Assembly: GCA_018402305.1 (NCBI GenBank)
Contig: JAGYJE010000011.1
Location: 37,127 to 101,126 of the forward strand
DNA: 64,000 bases
Origin: Puniceicoccaceae bacterium
GTDB taxonomy: Bacteria; Verrucomicrobiota; Verrucomicrobiia; Opitutales; Coraliomargaritaceae
Direction: 5' to 3'
Shown here: in pieces, positions 45,078 to 54,146 of the stretch
Layout of the letters: each line of letters begins with the position of its first letter
Position numbering within the stretch: the stretch's first letter is position 1
The notes under the pieces: model-generated
Databases searched by the model: none
Seen by the model: only the letters and a program-made list of their open reading frames with translations
What the model was told of the DNA's origin: nothing
Program-made: the position numbers and the translations under genes

Positions 45078-45872
45078 ATGTCGGACTATGAGACACGTTT
45101 TGGGGCGATGGGGCGTTTGTACGGGCGCTCTGGGCTGGAGCGCATTCGGGCGGGGCATGTGTGCGTCGTTGGACTCGGGGGCGTGGGCTCGTGGGTGGTG
45201 GAGGCGCTGGCCCGATCGGGCATCGGTGCACTTACTCTGGTGGACATGGATGAGGTCTGCCTGAGCAATGTGAATCGCCAGATCCACGCGCTGGATGGGA
45301 CTGTGGGGCGCTGCAAAGCCGCCGTCCTGGCGGAACGTGTGGCGGCAATCGCTCCGGAATGTGCCGTCACTGTAGAGGAGGTTTTTTTTACTGAAGCGAC
45401 GGCTGAGCGGCTCTTGGCCCCAAACTACGATTACGTGGTGGATACGATTGATGGGACGAAGCACAAATGCCGACTGATTGTGGCGGCCCGCGAGCGTGGT
45501 CTGCGGCTGGTTACTTGTGGTGGGGCGGGCGGCTGTGTCGACCCAAGCCATGTGAGAATCAGCGATCTGGCGCGAACGATCAACGACCCGCTGCTGCTGC
45601 AGGTCCGCAAGCGCCTGCGACGGGACTATGGCTTCCCGAAACGTTCTCGACAGAAGTTCAAGGTCGATTGCGTTTACTCCGACGAGTTGCCGGTCTATCC
45701 GCGGGCCGATGGCTCGGTCAGCTGTGAGCGCGAGGGGGGCGAGGACTATCGCCTAAACTGCGATACCGGCTTTGGCTCAGCCGCCTTTTTGAGCGGTACC
45801 ATCGGGTTCTTTTTGGCGGCGCATGTCGTTCGGCAAATTGTTTTGCCGGATGTTTTCCCGGATCCGCTTTAG
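45078..45872 (+). CDS. tcdA: tRNA threonylcarbamoyladenosine dehydratase
   Basis: 264-aa ThiF/E1-like enzyme (CsdL/TcdA) that cyclises t6A37 of tRNA to ct6A. Seen: ETRFGAMGRLYGRSGLERIR, ATP-binding VCVVGLGGVGSWVVEALARS, VDMDEVCLSNVNRQIHAL, DTIDGTKHKCRLI, and GGAGGCVDPSHVRISDLART, RRDYGFPKRSRQKFKVDCVYS. The ATG at 45078 is preferred. Its 3' end overlaps the convergent PH-like gene by 96 bp. Confidence 0.93.
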   Translation: MSDYETRFGAMGRLYGRSGLERIRAGHVCVVGLGGVGSWVVEALARSGIGALTLVDMDEVCLSNVNRQIHALDGTVGRCKAAVLAERVAAIAPECAVTVEEVFFTEATAERLLAPNYDYVVDTIDGTKHKCRLIVAARERGLRLVTCGGAGGCVDPSHVRISDLARTINDPLLLQVRKRLRRDYGFPKRSRQKFKVDCVYSDELPVYPRADGSVSCEREGGEDYRLNCDTGFGSAAFLSGTIGFFLAAHVVRQIVLPDVFPDPL

Positions 45873-46190
45873 GAGATCCTCGGGCATGGATTGTTTACGG
45901 ATTTTGAAACGGCCACTGCGGGACTTAATATGGTAGCCGAGGTGGTCCAGTGAGATGCTTTCGAGATCCCTCCAGGCCATATACACGGGTTTTTTGGGAA
46001 ATACGGAGACGGTGATGCCGTCGGCGTCCCAGCGGATCCTCATGCGTCCGATGGGCGACAAGGTGAGCGCGATAATGCCCATAGTGAAAACGGCGATAAA
46101 GCCCGCCATGCCCATTTGGCCCCGTTGCCCGTAGCCGTAGGCGACCATGCCGCCGAGCATGGCGTAGATGATTGCTTTGATGTTTCTCAT
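45777..46190 (-). CDS. small membrane protein with PH-like domain
   Basis: 137 aa, unnamed. Two N-terminal helices ([33 protein letters not shown]) are followed by a beta-rich segment ([40 protein letters not shown]) that looks like a bacterial PH domain, then basic [12 protein letters not shown]. It overlaps rsmD's stop by ATGA. Its last 32 codons lie antisense to the end of tcdA; they read polar and could be extra sequence after loss of an earlier stop. Confidence 0.7.
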   Translation of the reverse strand: MRNIKAIIYAMLGGMVAYGYGQRGQMGMAGFIAVFTMGIIALTLSPIGRMRIRWDADGITVSVFPKKPVYMAWRDLESISLDHLGYHIKSRSGRFKIRKQSMPEDLLKRIRENIRQNNLPNDMRRQKEPDGTAQKGG

Positions 46191-46762
46191 GGTTGCCCTT
46201 CTGTATCCTTTTGAAAAATGAGTGCGGTCGGTTTGTCGCGGCCGGACTTTCCGATCCGCCGCAGGATTTGCCAGCCGGGGATTTCGGGGCTGAGGTTGCC
46301 GGGGAGCTCGACGATGACTTTGGCCTCGTTGAGGGTGAGTGGCCCGACGACCGATTGAAACAGCCCAGTAAGGTTGTCCGCGATCATGGCATAGGGAGGA
46401 TCGAGGAAGATTAAATCGAATGCGGGCTCGGCTGATTTCAGGGTCAACACATCCTGCGCGCAAATTTGCGTGACGGATGTCGTGGCTTGAAGACTCCGTT
46501 GGGCGCTTTGCACATTTTGGCGGAGGCAGGCGAGGGCGGCGCGGTCATTTTCATAAAACGTGACGCTCCGGGCTCCGCGGCTGAGCGCTTCGAGCCCGTA
46601 GCTGCCGGTGCCGGCAAAGAGGTCCGCGACGCAGCGACCCTCGACGGCGGGGCCCAAGCTGGAGAAGATGGCCTCGCGCAGTCGGTCGGTGGCGGGCCGG
46701 GTGGCGTCGCCTTTGGGTGCTTTGAGCGGGATACCGCGTGCGGTGCCTCCGGTGATACGCAT
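46187..46762 (-). CDS. rsmD: 16S rRNA (guanine-966-N2)-methyltransferase
   Basis: 191-aa methyltransferase of the 30S subunit. Seen: [39 protein letters not shown] motif [20 protein letters not shown], and catalytic [17 protein letters not shown]. Length normal. It follows kdsA on the same strand across a 204-bp word-repeat region, and is coupled by 4 bases to the PH-like gene. Confidence 0.94.
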   Translation of the reverse strand: MRITGGTARGIPLKAPKGDATRPATDRLREAIFSSLGPAVEGRCVADLFAGTGSYGLEALSRGARSVTFYENDRAALACLRQNVQSAQRSLQATTSVTQICAQDVLTLKSAEPAFDLIFLDPPYAMIADNLTGLFQSVVGPLTLNEAKVIVELPGNLSPEIPGWQILRRIGKSGRDKPTALIFQKDTEGQP

Positions 46763-46769
46763 GGGTGAT

Positions 46770-46950
46770 AAGGGCTGAGACTTTAGAGGGATGAGATTTG
46801 AGAGGGATGAGACTTGAGACTTGAAACCTGAGACTTTAGAGGGATGAGACTTGAGACTTTAGAGGGATGAGACTTGAAACCTGAGACTTGAGGCGGAAGA
46901 CCTGAGACCTGAGACCTGAGACCTGAAACCTGAGGCGGGAGACTTGAGGG
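46770..46950. repeat. GAGACTTGAAACCTGAGACTTTAGAGGGAT tandem words
   Basis: About 180 bp of degenerate tandem words. CTTTAGAGGGATGAGA recurs at 46781, 46834 and 46857; GAGACTTGA and GAGACCTGA fill the rest. It occupies nearly the whole gap between kdsA and rsmD. Translated on the minus strand it reads SQVSGLRSQVSSL-type peptides, a known kind of low-complexity dispersed repeat. No gene is seen in it. Confidence 0.85.
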
Positions 46951-46966
46951 GTTGAGGGGCTTAGGA

Positions 46967-47758
46967 TTATCTGACGGCTTGCCAGACGCGGAGGAGGCTT
47001 TTGATGAGGGCGGGCAGTTCGCTGAGCGGGACTTGGCTGGCGGCGTCGGAGATGGCTTTTTCGGGGTTGGGGTGGGTTTCGATAAAGACGCCGTTGGCTC
47101 CGGCGGCGAGGGCGGCGCGGGCGAGAGGGGCGACGAATTCGCGCTGACCGCCGCTGATGCCGCCGGCAGCACCGGGGAGTTGCACGCTGTGGGTGGCGTC
47201 AATCAGAGTGGGGTGGCTGTTTCCGGCCATGATGCTAAAGCTGCGCATGTCGACGACTAGATTCTGGTAGCCGAAGCTCGTGCCGCGGTCGGTCTGCCAG
47301 ATTTCGCGGGCCTTGGCCTCTTCGAGCTTGTTGGTGACAAACTCCATTTCGTAGGGTGAGAGGAATTGGCCTTTTTTGACATTAATCGCACAGCCCGTAG
47401 CCGCGGCGGCCACGAGGAGATCGGTCTGGCGGCAGAGGAAGGCGGGGATCTGCAGGGCGTCGACGATGGCACCGACCGGGGCACACTGCTCGGGCAGGTG
47501 GACGTCTGTGATGGTCTTAAAACCATACTCGGACTTGATGGTTTGAAAGATAGCGAGGCCAGCCTCCAGCCCCGTACCCCGGTCGCTTTGGATCGAGGTG
47601 CGGTTGGCCTTATCGAAGGAGCCTTTGAAAAGGATGTTCAGTTCGGGATGCGCCTGCTGGAGCCCGGCGAGGGCATCGGCCACCGGTCGACAGGTATCGA
47701 GGCTTTCCAGGGAGCAGGGGCCGACCAGAAGGAGGAGTTTTTCGGGATCGTAAATCAT
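46967..47758 (-). CDS. kdsA: 3-deoxy-8-phosphooctulonate synthase
   Basis: 263-aa enzyme joining PEP and arabinose-5-phosphate to Kdo-8-phosphate for the LPS inner core. Seen: [108 protein letters not shown] [17 protein letters not shown] and [18 protein letters not shown]. Normal length. It has Asn in the [21 protein letters not shown] INVKKG and lacks the Cys after IP of metal-dependent forms except AFLCRQ, so metal class is not decided here. Confidence 0.95.
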   Translation of the reverse strand: MIYDPEKLLLLVGPCSLESLDTCRPVADALAGLQQAHPELNILFKGSFDKANRTSIQSDRGTGLEAGLAIFQTIKSEYGFKTITDVHLPEQCAPVGAIVDALQIPAFLCRQTDLLVAAAATGCAINVKKGQFLSPYEMEFVTNKLEEAKAREIWQTDRGTSFGYQNLVVDMRSFSIMAGNSHPTLIDATHSVQLPGAAGGISGGQREFVAPLARAALAAGANGVFIETHPNPEKAISDAASQVPLSELPALIKSLLRVWQAVR

Positions 47759-47905
47759 GTGGTTTCGTTTCGTGATGAGGCGCAGCGGAAAAAGGTGTTT
47801 ATTTAGAGAATGGTTCCAGCGAATTCGACGAATCGCCGGTAATGTTGGTGGTGTTCACTGTTTAAAGGTTGTTCGTGCGTAAATATCAATGACGGATTGG
47901 TTGTC

Positions 47906-47969
47906 GGCAGCTGAAGCAGCCGTTCCCAGTGGTTCTGCTTTGCGCGGTCGGCAGCCGTTCCCAGTGGTT
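47906..47969. repeat. two copies of GCAGCCGTTCCCAGTGGTT
   Basis: Direct copies at about 47916-47934 (with lead GGCAGCTGAAG) and 47951-47969 in the 288-bp gap between kdsA and the phosphohexomutase gene. The lead GGCAGCTGAAGCAGCC is identical to the tandem array at 63852-64000. Nothing else was recognised in this gap. Confidence 0.75.
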
Positions 47970-48046
47970 GCGTCTTGAATAATCCAAAGGTCGAGGTGGT
48001 TGCATCCTAGTCTTGCAATTCCGACCCGAAATTGTGTTTTCGCTTT

Positions 48047-50014
48047 ATGGATTTGATCGAACAAATTGAAACAGCCGGGGCCGAGGGTTCCTTGCTTGAG
48101 AGCACCGTGGCCAATCTAAAGATTTGGGCCAGCGCGGATTTCCTTCCGGAGTGGGTCGGCCGCAGTATCGCCGAGCTGGTCGAGCAGGGTGAATGGGAGG
48201 AGTTGAATGACCGCTTCTACCAAAACATGGCCTTTGGCACGGGTGGTATCCGGGGCCGCACGATCGGGCGCGTGAGCACTTCGGTAGAGACGGGCACGCT
48301 GTCGCCGCAGGGCTCCCCGGAGCACGCCGCTGTTGGCACGAATGTGCTGAACGACTTTAATCTCATCCGTGCGACGATTGGTTTGTTTCGCTACACGCAA
48401 AAATTTTTGCAGGACAGCGGGCGGCACGATCTGCCGCGCTTCGTCATCGCGCACGATGTGCGGCACTTTTCGCGGCACTTTTGTGAATTGGCGGCCTCTA
48501 CCTGGTGCAAGCTGGGTGGGCAGGCGCTGATCTTTGATGGACCCCGCTCCACGCCGCAGCTCAGTTTTGCGGTGCGTTACTACAAAGCGACCTGTGGCGC
48601 AGTGATCACAGCGAGCCACAACCCGCCGCACGACAACGGCTTCAAGGCTTACTTCGAAGACGGGGCACAGGTCGTTTCCCCGCATGCCGAGGGGATCGTC
48701 GGCCAGGTTAATGAAGTACCGCTGGAGGCACTCATACCCTTCCTGGAGATCGACCTGGGGCCAGTCATTGAGCTGGGGCCGGAGGCCGATGCCCCCTACC
48801 TCGATCTTGTTGAGGAGATGGTGATCGATACCGAGCTGATGGAGAAGGTGTCGCCGAAAATTGTTTTTTCACCGATCCACGGTACGGGCGGCATCAGCAC
48901 GCTACCGGTCTTGAAGCGTCTGGGAGTTCAGGTTATTGAGGTTCCCGAGCAGGCGGCCCCGGACGGTCGTTTCCCAACGGTAAAATCGCCCAACCCGGAG
49001 AATGCCGAGGCGCTCGAAATGGCCATCGCGCGGGCCAACGAAGTCGGCGCCAATGTGGTCATCGCGACCGACCCGGACGGCGATCGGATGGGCGTGGCGG
49101 TGCGCAACCGCGCCGGGGAGATGGTCTTACTGACGGGAAATCAAACCGGCACCCTCCTCGCGGAGTATCGGATCTCGACGCTAAAAGACGCGGAAATCAT
49201 CCCCGAGGACGGCGGTGAGAATGCGGTTTTGATTAAAACCTTTGTGACGACGCCGATGCAGGAAGCAGTAGCGACCTGGCACGGATTAAAGACGATCAAC
49301 ACGCTGACCGGATTCAAGTGGATCGGGGAAAAGCTGGGTGATTACGAGGCGAAGATGAAGTCCGATCTTTTCGAAGAAGAGGGTATGGCCGTGGACTATG
49401 ACGCCTGCGACGTCTGGACGAAGGCGGACCTGATGCTCGATTATTCGACGTATTTTGTTTTCGGATCCGAGGAAAGCTACGGATATTTGGCCTCGGACAA
49501 GGTGCGTGACAAAGACGCGGCGGCGGCGGTCGTCATGTTCTGCGAGCTGGCGGCCTACCTGGATGCGCAGGAGATGACCTTTCCGGAATACCTCGACTCA
49601 CTGTATTTGCAGCACGGCTACTACGAGGAAAGGACGCTGAACATTTATTACGAAGGGGCGGCCGGCTCGCAGAAGATCAAAAACATTCTGGAGTCCTACC
49701 GCAGCGATCCGCCCAAGGCCTTCGGTGATGTCGGCGTGGCCGGGTTCACTGATTTCGGAAAAGACAAGATCATCGATGCGGATGGCAAACGCATCCCCCC
49801 GCAGGACTTCTACTTCCTCGAGTTGAGTAACGGGTATAGTTTTGCGGTGCGCGGCTCAGGGACCGAGCCGAAGATTAAGTTCTACGTATTCGGCCGCTCC
49901 GATGTAACCGACCCCGAGGAGTTGGAAGCGATCAAAGCCCGGGCTGCCGAGGAGATGGAAAGCATTCTTAAGGCCATTGAAAGCGACGCCCGCCAACGCG
50001 CGGAAGGCAATTAA
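48047..50014 (+). CDS. phosphoglucomutase/phosphomannomutase family protein
   Basis: About 655-aa alpha-D-phosphohexomutase. Seen: [15 protein letters not shown] (N-terminal substrate loop), the phosphoserine loop [19 protein letters not shown], metal loop [14 protein letters not shown], sugar-binding [13 protein letters not shown] and the phosphate-binding [13 protein letters not shown]. Long PGM2/PgcA-like architecture. Likely interconverts glucose-1-phosphate and glucose-6-phosphate or related sugars for glycogen and cell-surface polymers. ATG 48047 is preferred to TTG 48032. Alone on its strand, followed by the SHD1-thioredoxin gene after 23 bp. Confidence 0.92.
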   Translation: MDLIEQIETAGAEGSLLESTVANLKIWASADFLPEWVGRSIAELVEQGEWEELNDRFYQNMAFGTGGIRGRTIGRVSTSVETGTLSPQGSPEHAAVGTNVLNDFNLIRATIGLFRYTQKFLQDSGRHDLPRFVIAHDVRHFSRHFCELAASTWCKLGGQALIFDGPRSTPQLSFAVRYYKATCGAVITASHNPPHDNGFKAYFEDGAQVVSPHAEGIVGQVNEVPLEALIPFLEIDLGPVIELGPEADAPYLDLVEEMVIDTELMEKVSPKIVFSPIHGTGGISTLPVLKRLGVQVIEVPEQAAPDGRFPTVKSPNPENAEALEMAIARANEVGANVVIATDPDGDRMGVAVRNRAGEMVLLTGNQTGTLLAEYRISTLKDAEIIPEDGGENAVLIKTFVTTPMQEAVATWHGLKTINTLTGFKWIGEKLGDYEAKMKSDLFEEEGMAVDYDACDVWTKADLMLDYSTYFVFGSEESYGYLASDKVRDKDAAAAVVMFCELAAYLDAQEMTFPEYLDSLYLQHGYYEERTLNIYYEGAAGSQKIKNILESYRSDPPKAFGDVGVAGFTDFGKDKIIDADGKRIPPQDFYFLELSNGYSFAVRGSGTEPKIKFYVFGRSDVTDPEELEAIKARAAEEMESILKAIESDARQRAEGN

Positions 50015-50037
50015 CCCATAAACAGAAAGCGGCAACC

Positions 50038-50769
50038 ATGCACTCACTCAAGGTACTCATTATTGGTTTATTCGCGGTTGTCAGTCTGGCGGCGGATGAG
50101 TTTCGCATTTGGAACGTCATGGGAGGCGGAGAATTTGAGGCCAAGCTGAATGCGGTCAAGGGGACCTTGCTCGTCCTGGAAAACCGTGCTGGGAAGGTGG
50201 TCGATTATCCTCTGGGGAATCTGACGCTTTCGGATCAGACATTCGCAAAGGATTGGCAGTTGGCTCAAACGACGTCCGGCGATGGATCGTCGGCTTCTGC
50301 CGCATCAGCGGAGCGGAGTGCGTTTGCCCAGCGGGTTTACCGGGATCTCGTCAGCTCGCAGGGGAGTCGCCTGAAGCGGTTCTCACCGGAGCCGACGGAT
50401 TCGCCTAAGTATTTCGCCTTTTATCGGTCAGCGATGTGGTGCCCACCCTGCCGGAAGTTCACGCCCGATCTGGTCGATTTCTACAAGAAGCAGAAGCGCC
50501 GCGGGGCTTCGTTTGAGCTTGTGTTCATCAGCAGTGATCGGAGTGAGGATGACATGGCGAACTATATGAACGAATACAAGATGGACTGGCCTGCCTTCAA
50601 GCATGGCAAGAACACAGACATCGTGAAGCGCAATGGAAATGGAATCCCGAATTTGATCATCACCGATGCCGAGGGTAACAAGTTGCTGGATAGCTATGAT
50701 TCGAGTGGAAACTTCATTGGTCCGACGGCGGTGATGAAGGACTTCGAGAAATTGCTGGCTGCTGAATAG
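50038..50769 (+). CDS. exported SHD1-thioredoxin-like protein
   Basis: 243 aa. A signal peptide ([19 protein letters not shown]) precedes an SLA1-homology (SHD1)-like module at about 21-75: [19 protein letters not shown], then [20 protein letters not shown]. After an Ala/Ser linker comes a nucleoredoxin/tryparedoxin-like thioredoxin domain with the redox motif [18 protein letters not shown] and [20 protein letters not shown]. The cis-Pro region is [15 protein letters not shown]. Likely a periplasmic disulfide or peroxide-related redox protein. SHD1 domains of this type are frequent in Planctomycetes and Verrucomicrobia. Substrate unknown. Confidence 0.85.
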   Translation: MHSLKVLIIGLFAVVSLAADEFRIWNVMGGGEFEAKLNAVKGTLLVLENRAGKVVDYPLGNLTLSDQTFAKDWQLAQTTSGDGSSASAASAERSAFAQRVYRDLVSSQGSRLKRFSPEPTDSPKYFAFYRSAMWCPPCRKFTPDLVDFYKKQKRRGASFELVFISSDRSEDDMANYMNEYKMDWPAFKHGKNTDIVKRNGNGIPNLIITDAEGNKLLDSYDSSGNFIGPTAVMKDFEKLLAAE

Positions 50770-50776
50770 TTTGGGC

Positions 50777-50866
50777 GTGGTGTGCTCGCTTGCGAGCGCC
50801 TGCGGCGTTGTTGGCTGTGCGGAGTGCTTGGGCTGACGTTAGGGCCTGCGCGAGCGCAGACGCCAC
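50777..50866. repeat. pair of inverted REP-like hairpins (BIME-like)
   Basis: Plus-strand element at 50777-50800: head GTGGTGT, stem GCTCGC, loop TT, stem GCGAGC. Minus-strand element at 50844-50866: head GTGGCGT, stem CTGCGC, loop TC, stem GCGCAG. The heads face outward with 43 bp between, as in bacterial interspersed mosaic elements. Each has a near-identical partner elsewhere in the window (32563 and 34921). The 293-bp gap that holds them shows no other feature. Confidence 0.87.
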
Positions 50867-51062
50867 GAAAAAAACGCTTTGGTTGAGGGGCGCTCCATTG
50901 CACATCGCAAATCAACAGCTTGTGGTCGGAGGCCTTGTCGGCGGGTGGGCTGCGTTCGGCGCGGAATGTGTATTGCGAAATGGAGCCGCTGGGCGGGGCT
51001 GGTCCGGCGTGTGGTGCATGGGGACATACACCCTCCGTAGGGAGGCATGGGAGACCGTGAGA

Positions 51063-51392
51063 TCAGGCTTCTTCGCGGAGCCAGGGTTGGCTGCGGAGGT
51101 GGTCGATGCGGCCGCGGGAGAGGTCGAGCCAGAGGGCGAGGGCCTCATTGCGTGAGACGCCGATCATGAAGCGCGGCATGTCGTCGGGCTCGTCGAGGTT
51201 TTCAAAGGTCACCACACCACTGGGAAATACCGAGAGGGACCAGCCGCTGGCATCGTGCACGAGAGAGATGTCGGGGTGCTCGGCCTCATCGGTGTCCATC
51301 GCATCGAGGCTGTCCAGCAGGTGGCGCATGGTGTCGACTGTGGGATTGAGCTCGGTGATCCCATCGGTGTCGGTCGTGTGGTAGAGGTCCAT
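51063..51392 (-). CDS. hypothetical acidic protein downstream of argA
   Basis: 109 aa, not recognised. Very acidic N-terminal half (TTDTDGITELNPTVDTMRHL; DAMDTDEAEHPDISLVHD), then beta-rich GWSLSVFPSGVVTFENLDEP, and a C-terminal helix (ALALWLDLSRGRIDHLRSQP). No signal or membrane segment. It starts 4 bp after the argA stop, so it is the downstream gene of that transcript. Composition resembles small immunity or accessory proteins, but that is only an impression. Confidence 0.6.
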   Translation of the reverse strand: MDLYHTTDTDGITELNPTVDTMRHLLDSLDAMDTDEAEHPDISLVHDASGWSLSVFPSGVVTFENLDEPDDMPRFMIGVSRNEALALWLDLSRGRIDHLRSQPWLREEA

Positions 51393-51396
51393 CGGC

Positions 51397-52704
51397 CTAC
51401 AAATCGCGATAGAGCACTTTGGAGTTTCGGCCGTTCGCGATATAGTTGTCCCGGCGGGTGGGCGGCAGGTCGTCGATACCGCCCTCGGAGAAGCCGCAGA
51501 CTTTTGAAAAGAACTTGCTGGCCTGTGTGGTCAATGCGATGACTCGCTCACAGCCGCGTTCTTTCGCTTCGGCACAGGCGAACGCTACCATCTTCCGCCC
51601 CACACCCTTATTTTGGTAGAAGGGTTGCACGTACACACTGCCGACCTCGATGATCCGCTCCGTCGCGTACTCCTCGAGGTGGACACAGGCGACGAGGCTC
51701 CCGTCGATCTCATAGACGAGGTAGTTGCCGATTGCAGCTTCGATCAATTCAAGCGGGCGCTCCCGGAGGCTCTCCGAGCGGACGCCATTCCGGGTGATAT
51801 TATAAATCGCATGGGCATCGCTCGCTTCGGCGCGGCGGATGGACTGGTAGTCGTTACTATAAACCATGGTGCCGATCCCTACCTTGTCGAAAACTTCGTT
51901 GAGGAGGGCGCCGAAGAGCCGCCCATCAAGGATGTGGGCGCGTGGCGTGCCCGCATGGATCGCTTTGACGGCGTGCTGCGCTTTGCTCAGCAGGCGCTCG
52001 GGAATCTTCTCCGGGCTCTTCCCGAGGAGCGTTTCCAGTTCGCGCACCGGTAGATTGGTCACCGCGCGACCGTCAAGGATGAGGCCGTCCTGGGTGGTTA
52101 GGAAAATCAGCTTCGAGGCGCACAGCCGCGAGGCTAGCTCGGAGGCGAGCAAATCAGAGTTGACCCGCAACGGGGTGCCCTCGCGCGTGAAGGCGATCGG
52201 AGTGACGACGGGAATGGTATTAGCATCAAGCAATTTGAGGAAGAGGCCGTCGTCCAGCTTATCAACGGCACCGCTGCTCAACTGATCGACCCCCTTGACG
52301 ATGCCGATCTCCTTGCTCCGTACGCCATTGCAGCTAGTGCAGCGCAGGCCATTCCGGGTGAGCCCCTGCATCACTTGCAGGTTTACCATTGCAGCGGACT
52401 CGGTGGCCAAATCAAGGGTACCCTGATCTGTCTTTAACTCGCCATGCGCATCGGTGATCTGGACACCCTTCTGGGCCGCCAACGTTTGGAGCTGTTGGCC
52501 GATGCCGTGCACGAGTACAACCCGAATATTGAGGGACCGCAGGACGGCAATATCAAGCAGGACATTTTGGAAGTTTTCGTGTGCGACGAGGCTGCCATCG
52601 ACAGCAACAACAAAGATTTGGTCCCGGAACATCGGGACATACTTCAAGATACCCCGCAGGTCCGTGGGCTTGATGCTCGATTCGTTGTTTTCGGTCGTGG
52701 TCAT
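51397..52704 (-). CDS. argA: amino-acid N-acetyltransferase (N-acetylglutamate synthase)
   Basis: 435 aa, first step of arginine synthesis. An N-terminal amino-acid-kinase-like domain (FRDQIFVVAVDGSLVAHENF, LRSLNIRVVLVHGIGQQL, PVVTPIAFTREGTPLRVNSD) binds arginine as feedback inhibitor. A C-terminal GNAT domain shows VGSVYVQPFYQNKGVGRKMV for acetyl-CoA and ALTTQASKFFSKVCGFSEG. The ATG at 52704 is the family start; the open frame extends 200 codons upstream through a dispersed repeat and is not coding. Confidence 0.93.
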   Translation of the reverse strand: MTTTENNESSIKPTDLRGILKYVPMFRDQIFVVAVDGSLVAHENFQNVLLDIAVLRSLNIRVVLVHGIGQQLQTLAAQKGVQITDAHGELKTDQGTLDLATESAAMVNLQVMQGLTRNGLRCTSCNGVRSKEIGIVKGVDQLSSGAVDKLDDGLFLKLLDANTIPVVTPIAFTREGTPLRVNSDLLASELASRLCASKLIFLTTQDGLILDGRAVTNLPVRELETLLGKSPEKIPERLLSKAQHAVKAIHAGTPRAHILDGRLFGALLNEVFDKVGIGTMVYSNDYQSIRRAEASDAHAIYNITRNGVRSESLRERPLELIEAAIGNYLVYEIDGSLVACVHLEEYATERIIEVGSVYVQPFYQNKGVGRKMVAFACAEAKERGCERVIALTTQASKFFSKVCGFSEGGIDDLPPTRRDNYIANGRNSKVLYRDL

Positions 52705-52798
52705 TACTTGGACTGAAATTGTGCGGTTCGAGTCCGCGCTGGCAAGGCACATGTTTAGGCTGCGGCGTGGGGTATTTTTTTCTTGGGGGGCGCCAGCC

Positions 52799-52875
52799 GT
52801 AGCGCGGTGCTTTAGCCCGCGTTCAGTTCTGGCGTGGCGGCGGGATCTGGAGCTGCGGCTGAAGCGCGCAGCTAC
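52799..52875. repeat. GTAGC..GCTTTAGCC inverted-repeat element
   Basis: GTAGCGCGGTGCTTTAGCC (left arm from 52799) and GGCTGAAGCGCGCAGCTAC (right arm to 52875) are imperfect inverted repeats around a GC-rich centre, in the 264-bp divergent gap between argA and xer. The same arms occur at 62783-62859. Confidence 0.75.
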
Positions 52876-52968
52876 GTAGGGAATCGTCCGCTTCCGTATC
52901 GACTTTACGGGTTGTTTGAAATACACCCACTCATTGTTTCGCTTTTTCACTCGACACTTTTTCACACT

Positions 52969-53901
52969 ATGCGGAAAGACCCATTTCAGAATACAGCTGC
53001 TGGCTTTGTTGAGCCGTTGGATAGTTTTCTGGCTTGGCTGGAGCTGGAGCGGGGGCTTTCGAATAACACCCTGCAAGCCTATGCTCGGGATTTGACGCAG
53101 TGCGCTGAGTTTTTGGAAGCGCGTGGATTGTCGGATTGGTCGGCGGTGCAGGCTTCCGATGTCGCGGCCTGGTCGGCCAGCTTGAGTCAGGCGGACTTTG
53201 CCCGGAGTAGTCAGGCGCGCAAGCTTTCCGCTCTGCGGATGTTTGCCCGCCACCTCGTTCGTGAGAACGTGCGGCCGGATGATGTGACCGAGCTGCTGGG
53301 CTCGCCCAAGCTTTCGCGGCAACTACCGGATGTACTGACGCCGCAGGAAGTGGAACGGCTGCTCAATGCGCCGTCGCCAGGCACGCCCTATGGCCTGCGG
53401 GACCGGGCAATTCTTGAATTGTTCTACAGCAGCGGTCTGCGGGTTTCGGAGCTGTGTGGGATCCTGCTTCAGAGCATCAACTTGGAAGAAGGCTATGTGC
53501 GGGTCTTCGGAAAAGGGTCCAAGGAACGGATTGCACCGATCGGGAGCGCCGCGATCCGGGCAGTGGAGGCCTATATCGTAGGTGGGCGTCCGCGCTTTGT
53601 GAAACCGAAAACCGGCAGCGAGCTCTTTCTCAGTCAGCAAGGGCGGGCCATTTCGCGAAAGATGGTCTGGGTCATGATCAAGGAGCAGGCCCGCCGGGCG
53701 GGGATTACGAAGCCGATCAAGCCGCACCTCTTGAGGCATTCCTTCGCCACGCACCTGCTGGAGGGTGGGGCGGACCTTCGCGCTATCCAGGAAATGCTGG
53801 GGCACGCCGATATTTCGACCACCCAGATCTACACCTCCGTGCAAGCCAACCGCCTGGCCGACGAGCACGCCCTGTATCACCCGCGGGCGAAGACGAAGTG
53901 A
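52969..53901 (+). CDS. tyrosine recombinase XerC/XerD family
   Basis: 310-aa site-specific recombinase, probably acting at dif to resolve chromosome dimers. An N-terminal SAM-like core-binding domain (FLAWLELERGLSNNTLQAYA) precedes the catalytic domain with SSGLRVSELCGI (Arg), VFGKGSKERIAPIG (Lys), HLLRHSFATHLLEGGADLR (HxxR), MLGHADISTTQIYT (His and nucleophile Tyr). Length and motif spelling are as for XerD. No integrase-type context (att sites, phage genes) is visible. ATG at 52969. Confidence 0.93.
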   Translation: MRKDPFQNTAAGFVEPLDSFLAWLELERGLSNNTLQAYARDLTQCAEFLEARGLSDWSAVQASDVAAWSASLSQADFARSSQARKLSALRMFARHLVRENVRPDDVTELLGSPKLSRQLPDVLTPQEVERLLNAPSPGTPYGLRDRAILELFYSSGLRVSELCGILLQSINLEEGYVRVFGKGSKERIAPIGSAAIRAVEAYIVGGRPRFVKPKTGSELFLSQQGRAISRKMVWVMIKEQARRAGITKPIKPHLLRHSFATHLLEGGADLRAIQEMLGHADISTTQIYTSVQANRLADEHALYHPRAKTK

Positions 53902-54088
53902 AGCGTAGGCAGGTTGGCTTCGCCGCCTGCTTATACCTGCTGGCCGCGCAGGCGCGGGTTTAACCGCAGAGTTCGCGCCTTCGACTTGGCTCAGGCCGAG
54001 TGAGGGTGCGGAGCAAGGGGCAGGAAGCCTGGGGTCGGCCAACAACGCAGACCGGGCGGCGGAGCCAACCCGGCTACGACTTTCCCAC

Positions 54089-54116
54089 AAAAAAGCCGCC
54101 GGGGTGAACCGGCGGC
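54089..54116 (-). terminator. rho-independent terminator of the giant surface-protein gene
   Basis: GCCGCCGG (54095-54102), loop of six, CCGGCGGC (54109-54116), followed on the minus strand by six T (A at 54089-54094). It lies 31 bp beyond the stop of the large lamin-tail gene. An imperfect T run on the other side makes it possibly bidirectional. Confidence 0.9.
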
Positions 54117-54146
54117 TTGATTTTTAAGGACTTAGAGTTGTGCCGG

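Noticed and set aside
51397..53322. 641-aa version of argA
   Set aside because: The extra 200 codons cover a dispersed repeat and the xer start; the family start is at 52704.
52969..53901. Phage or island integrase
   Set aside because: Motifs and length fit housekeeping XerC/D and there is no att site, tRNA or phage gene beside it.
53323..54090. 255-aa open frame on the minus strand over xer
   Set aside because: It is antisense to the conserved recombinase, has biased composition and no family features.
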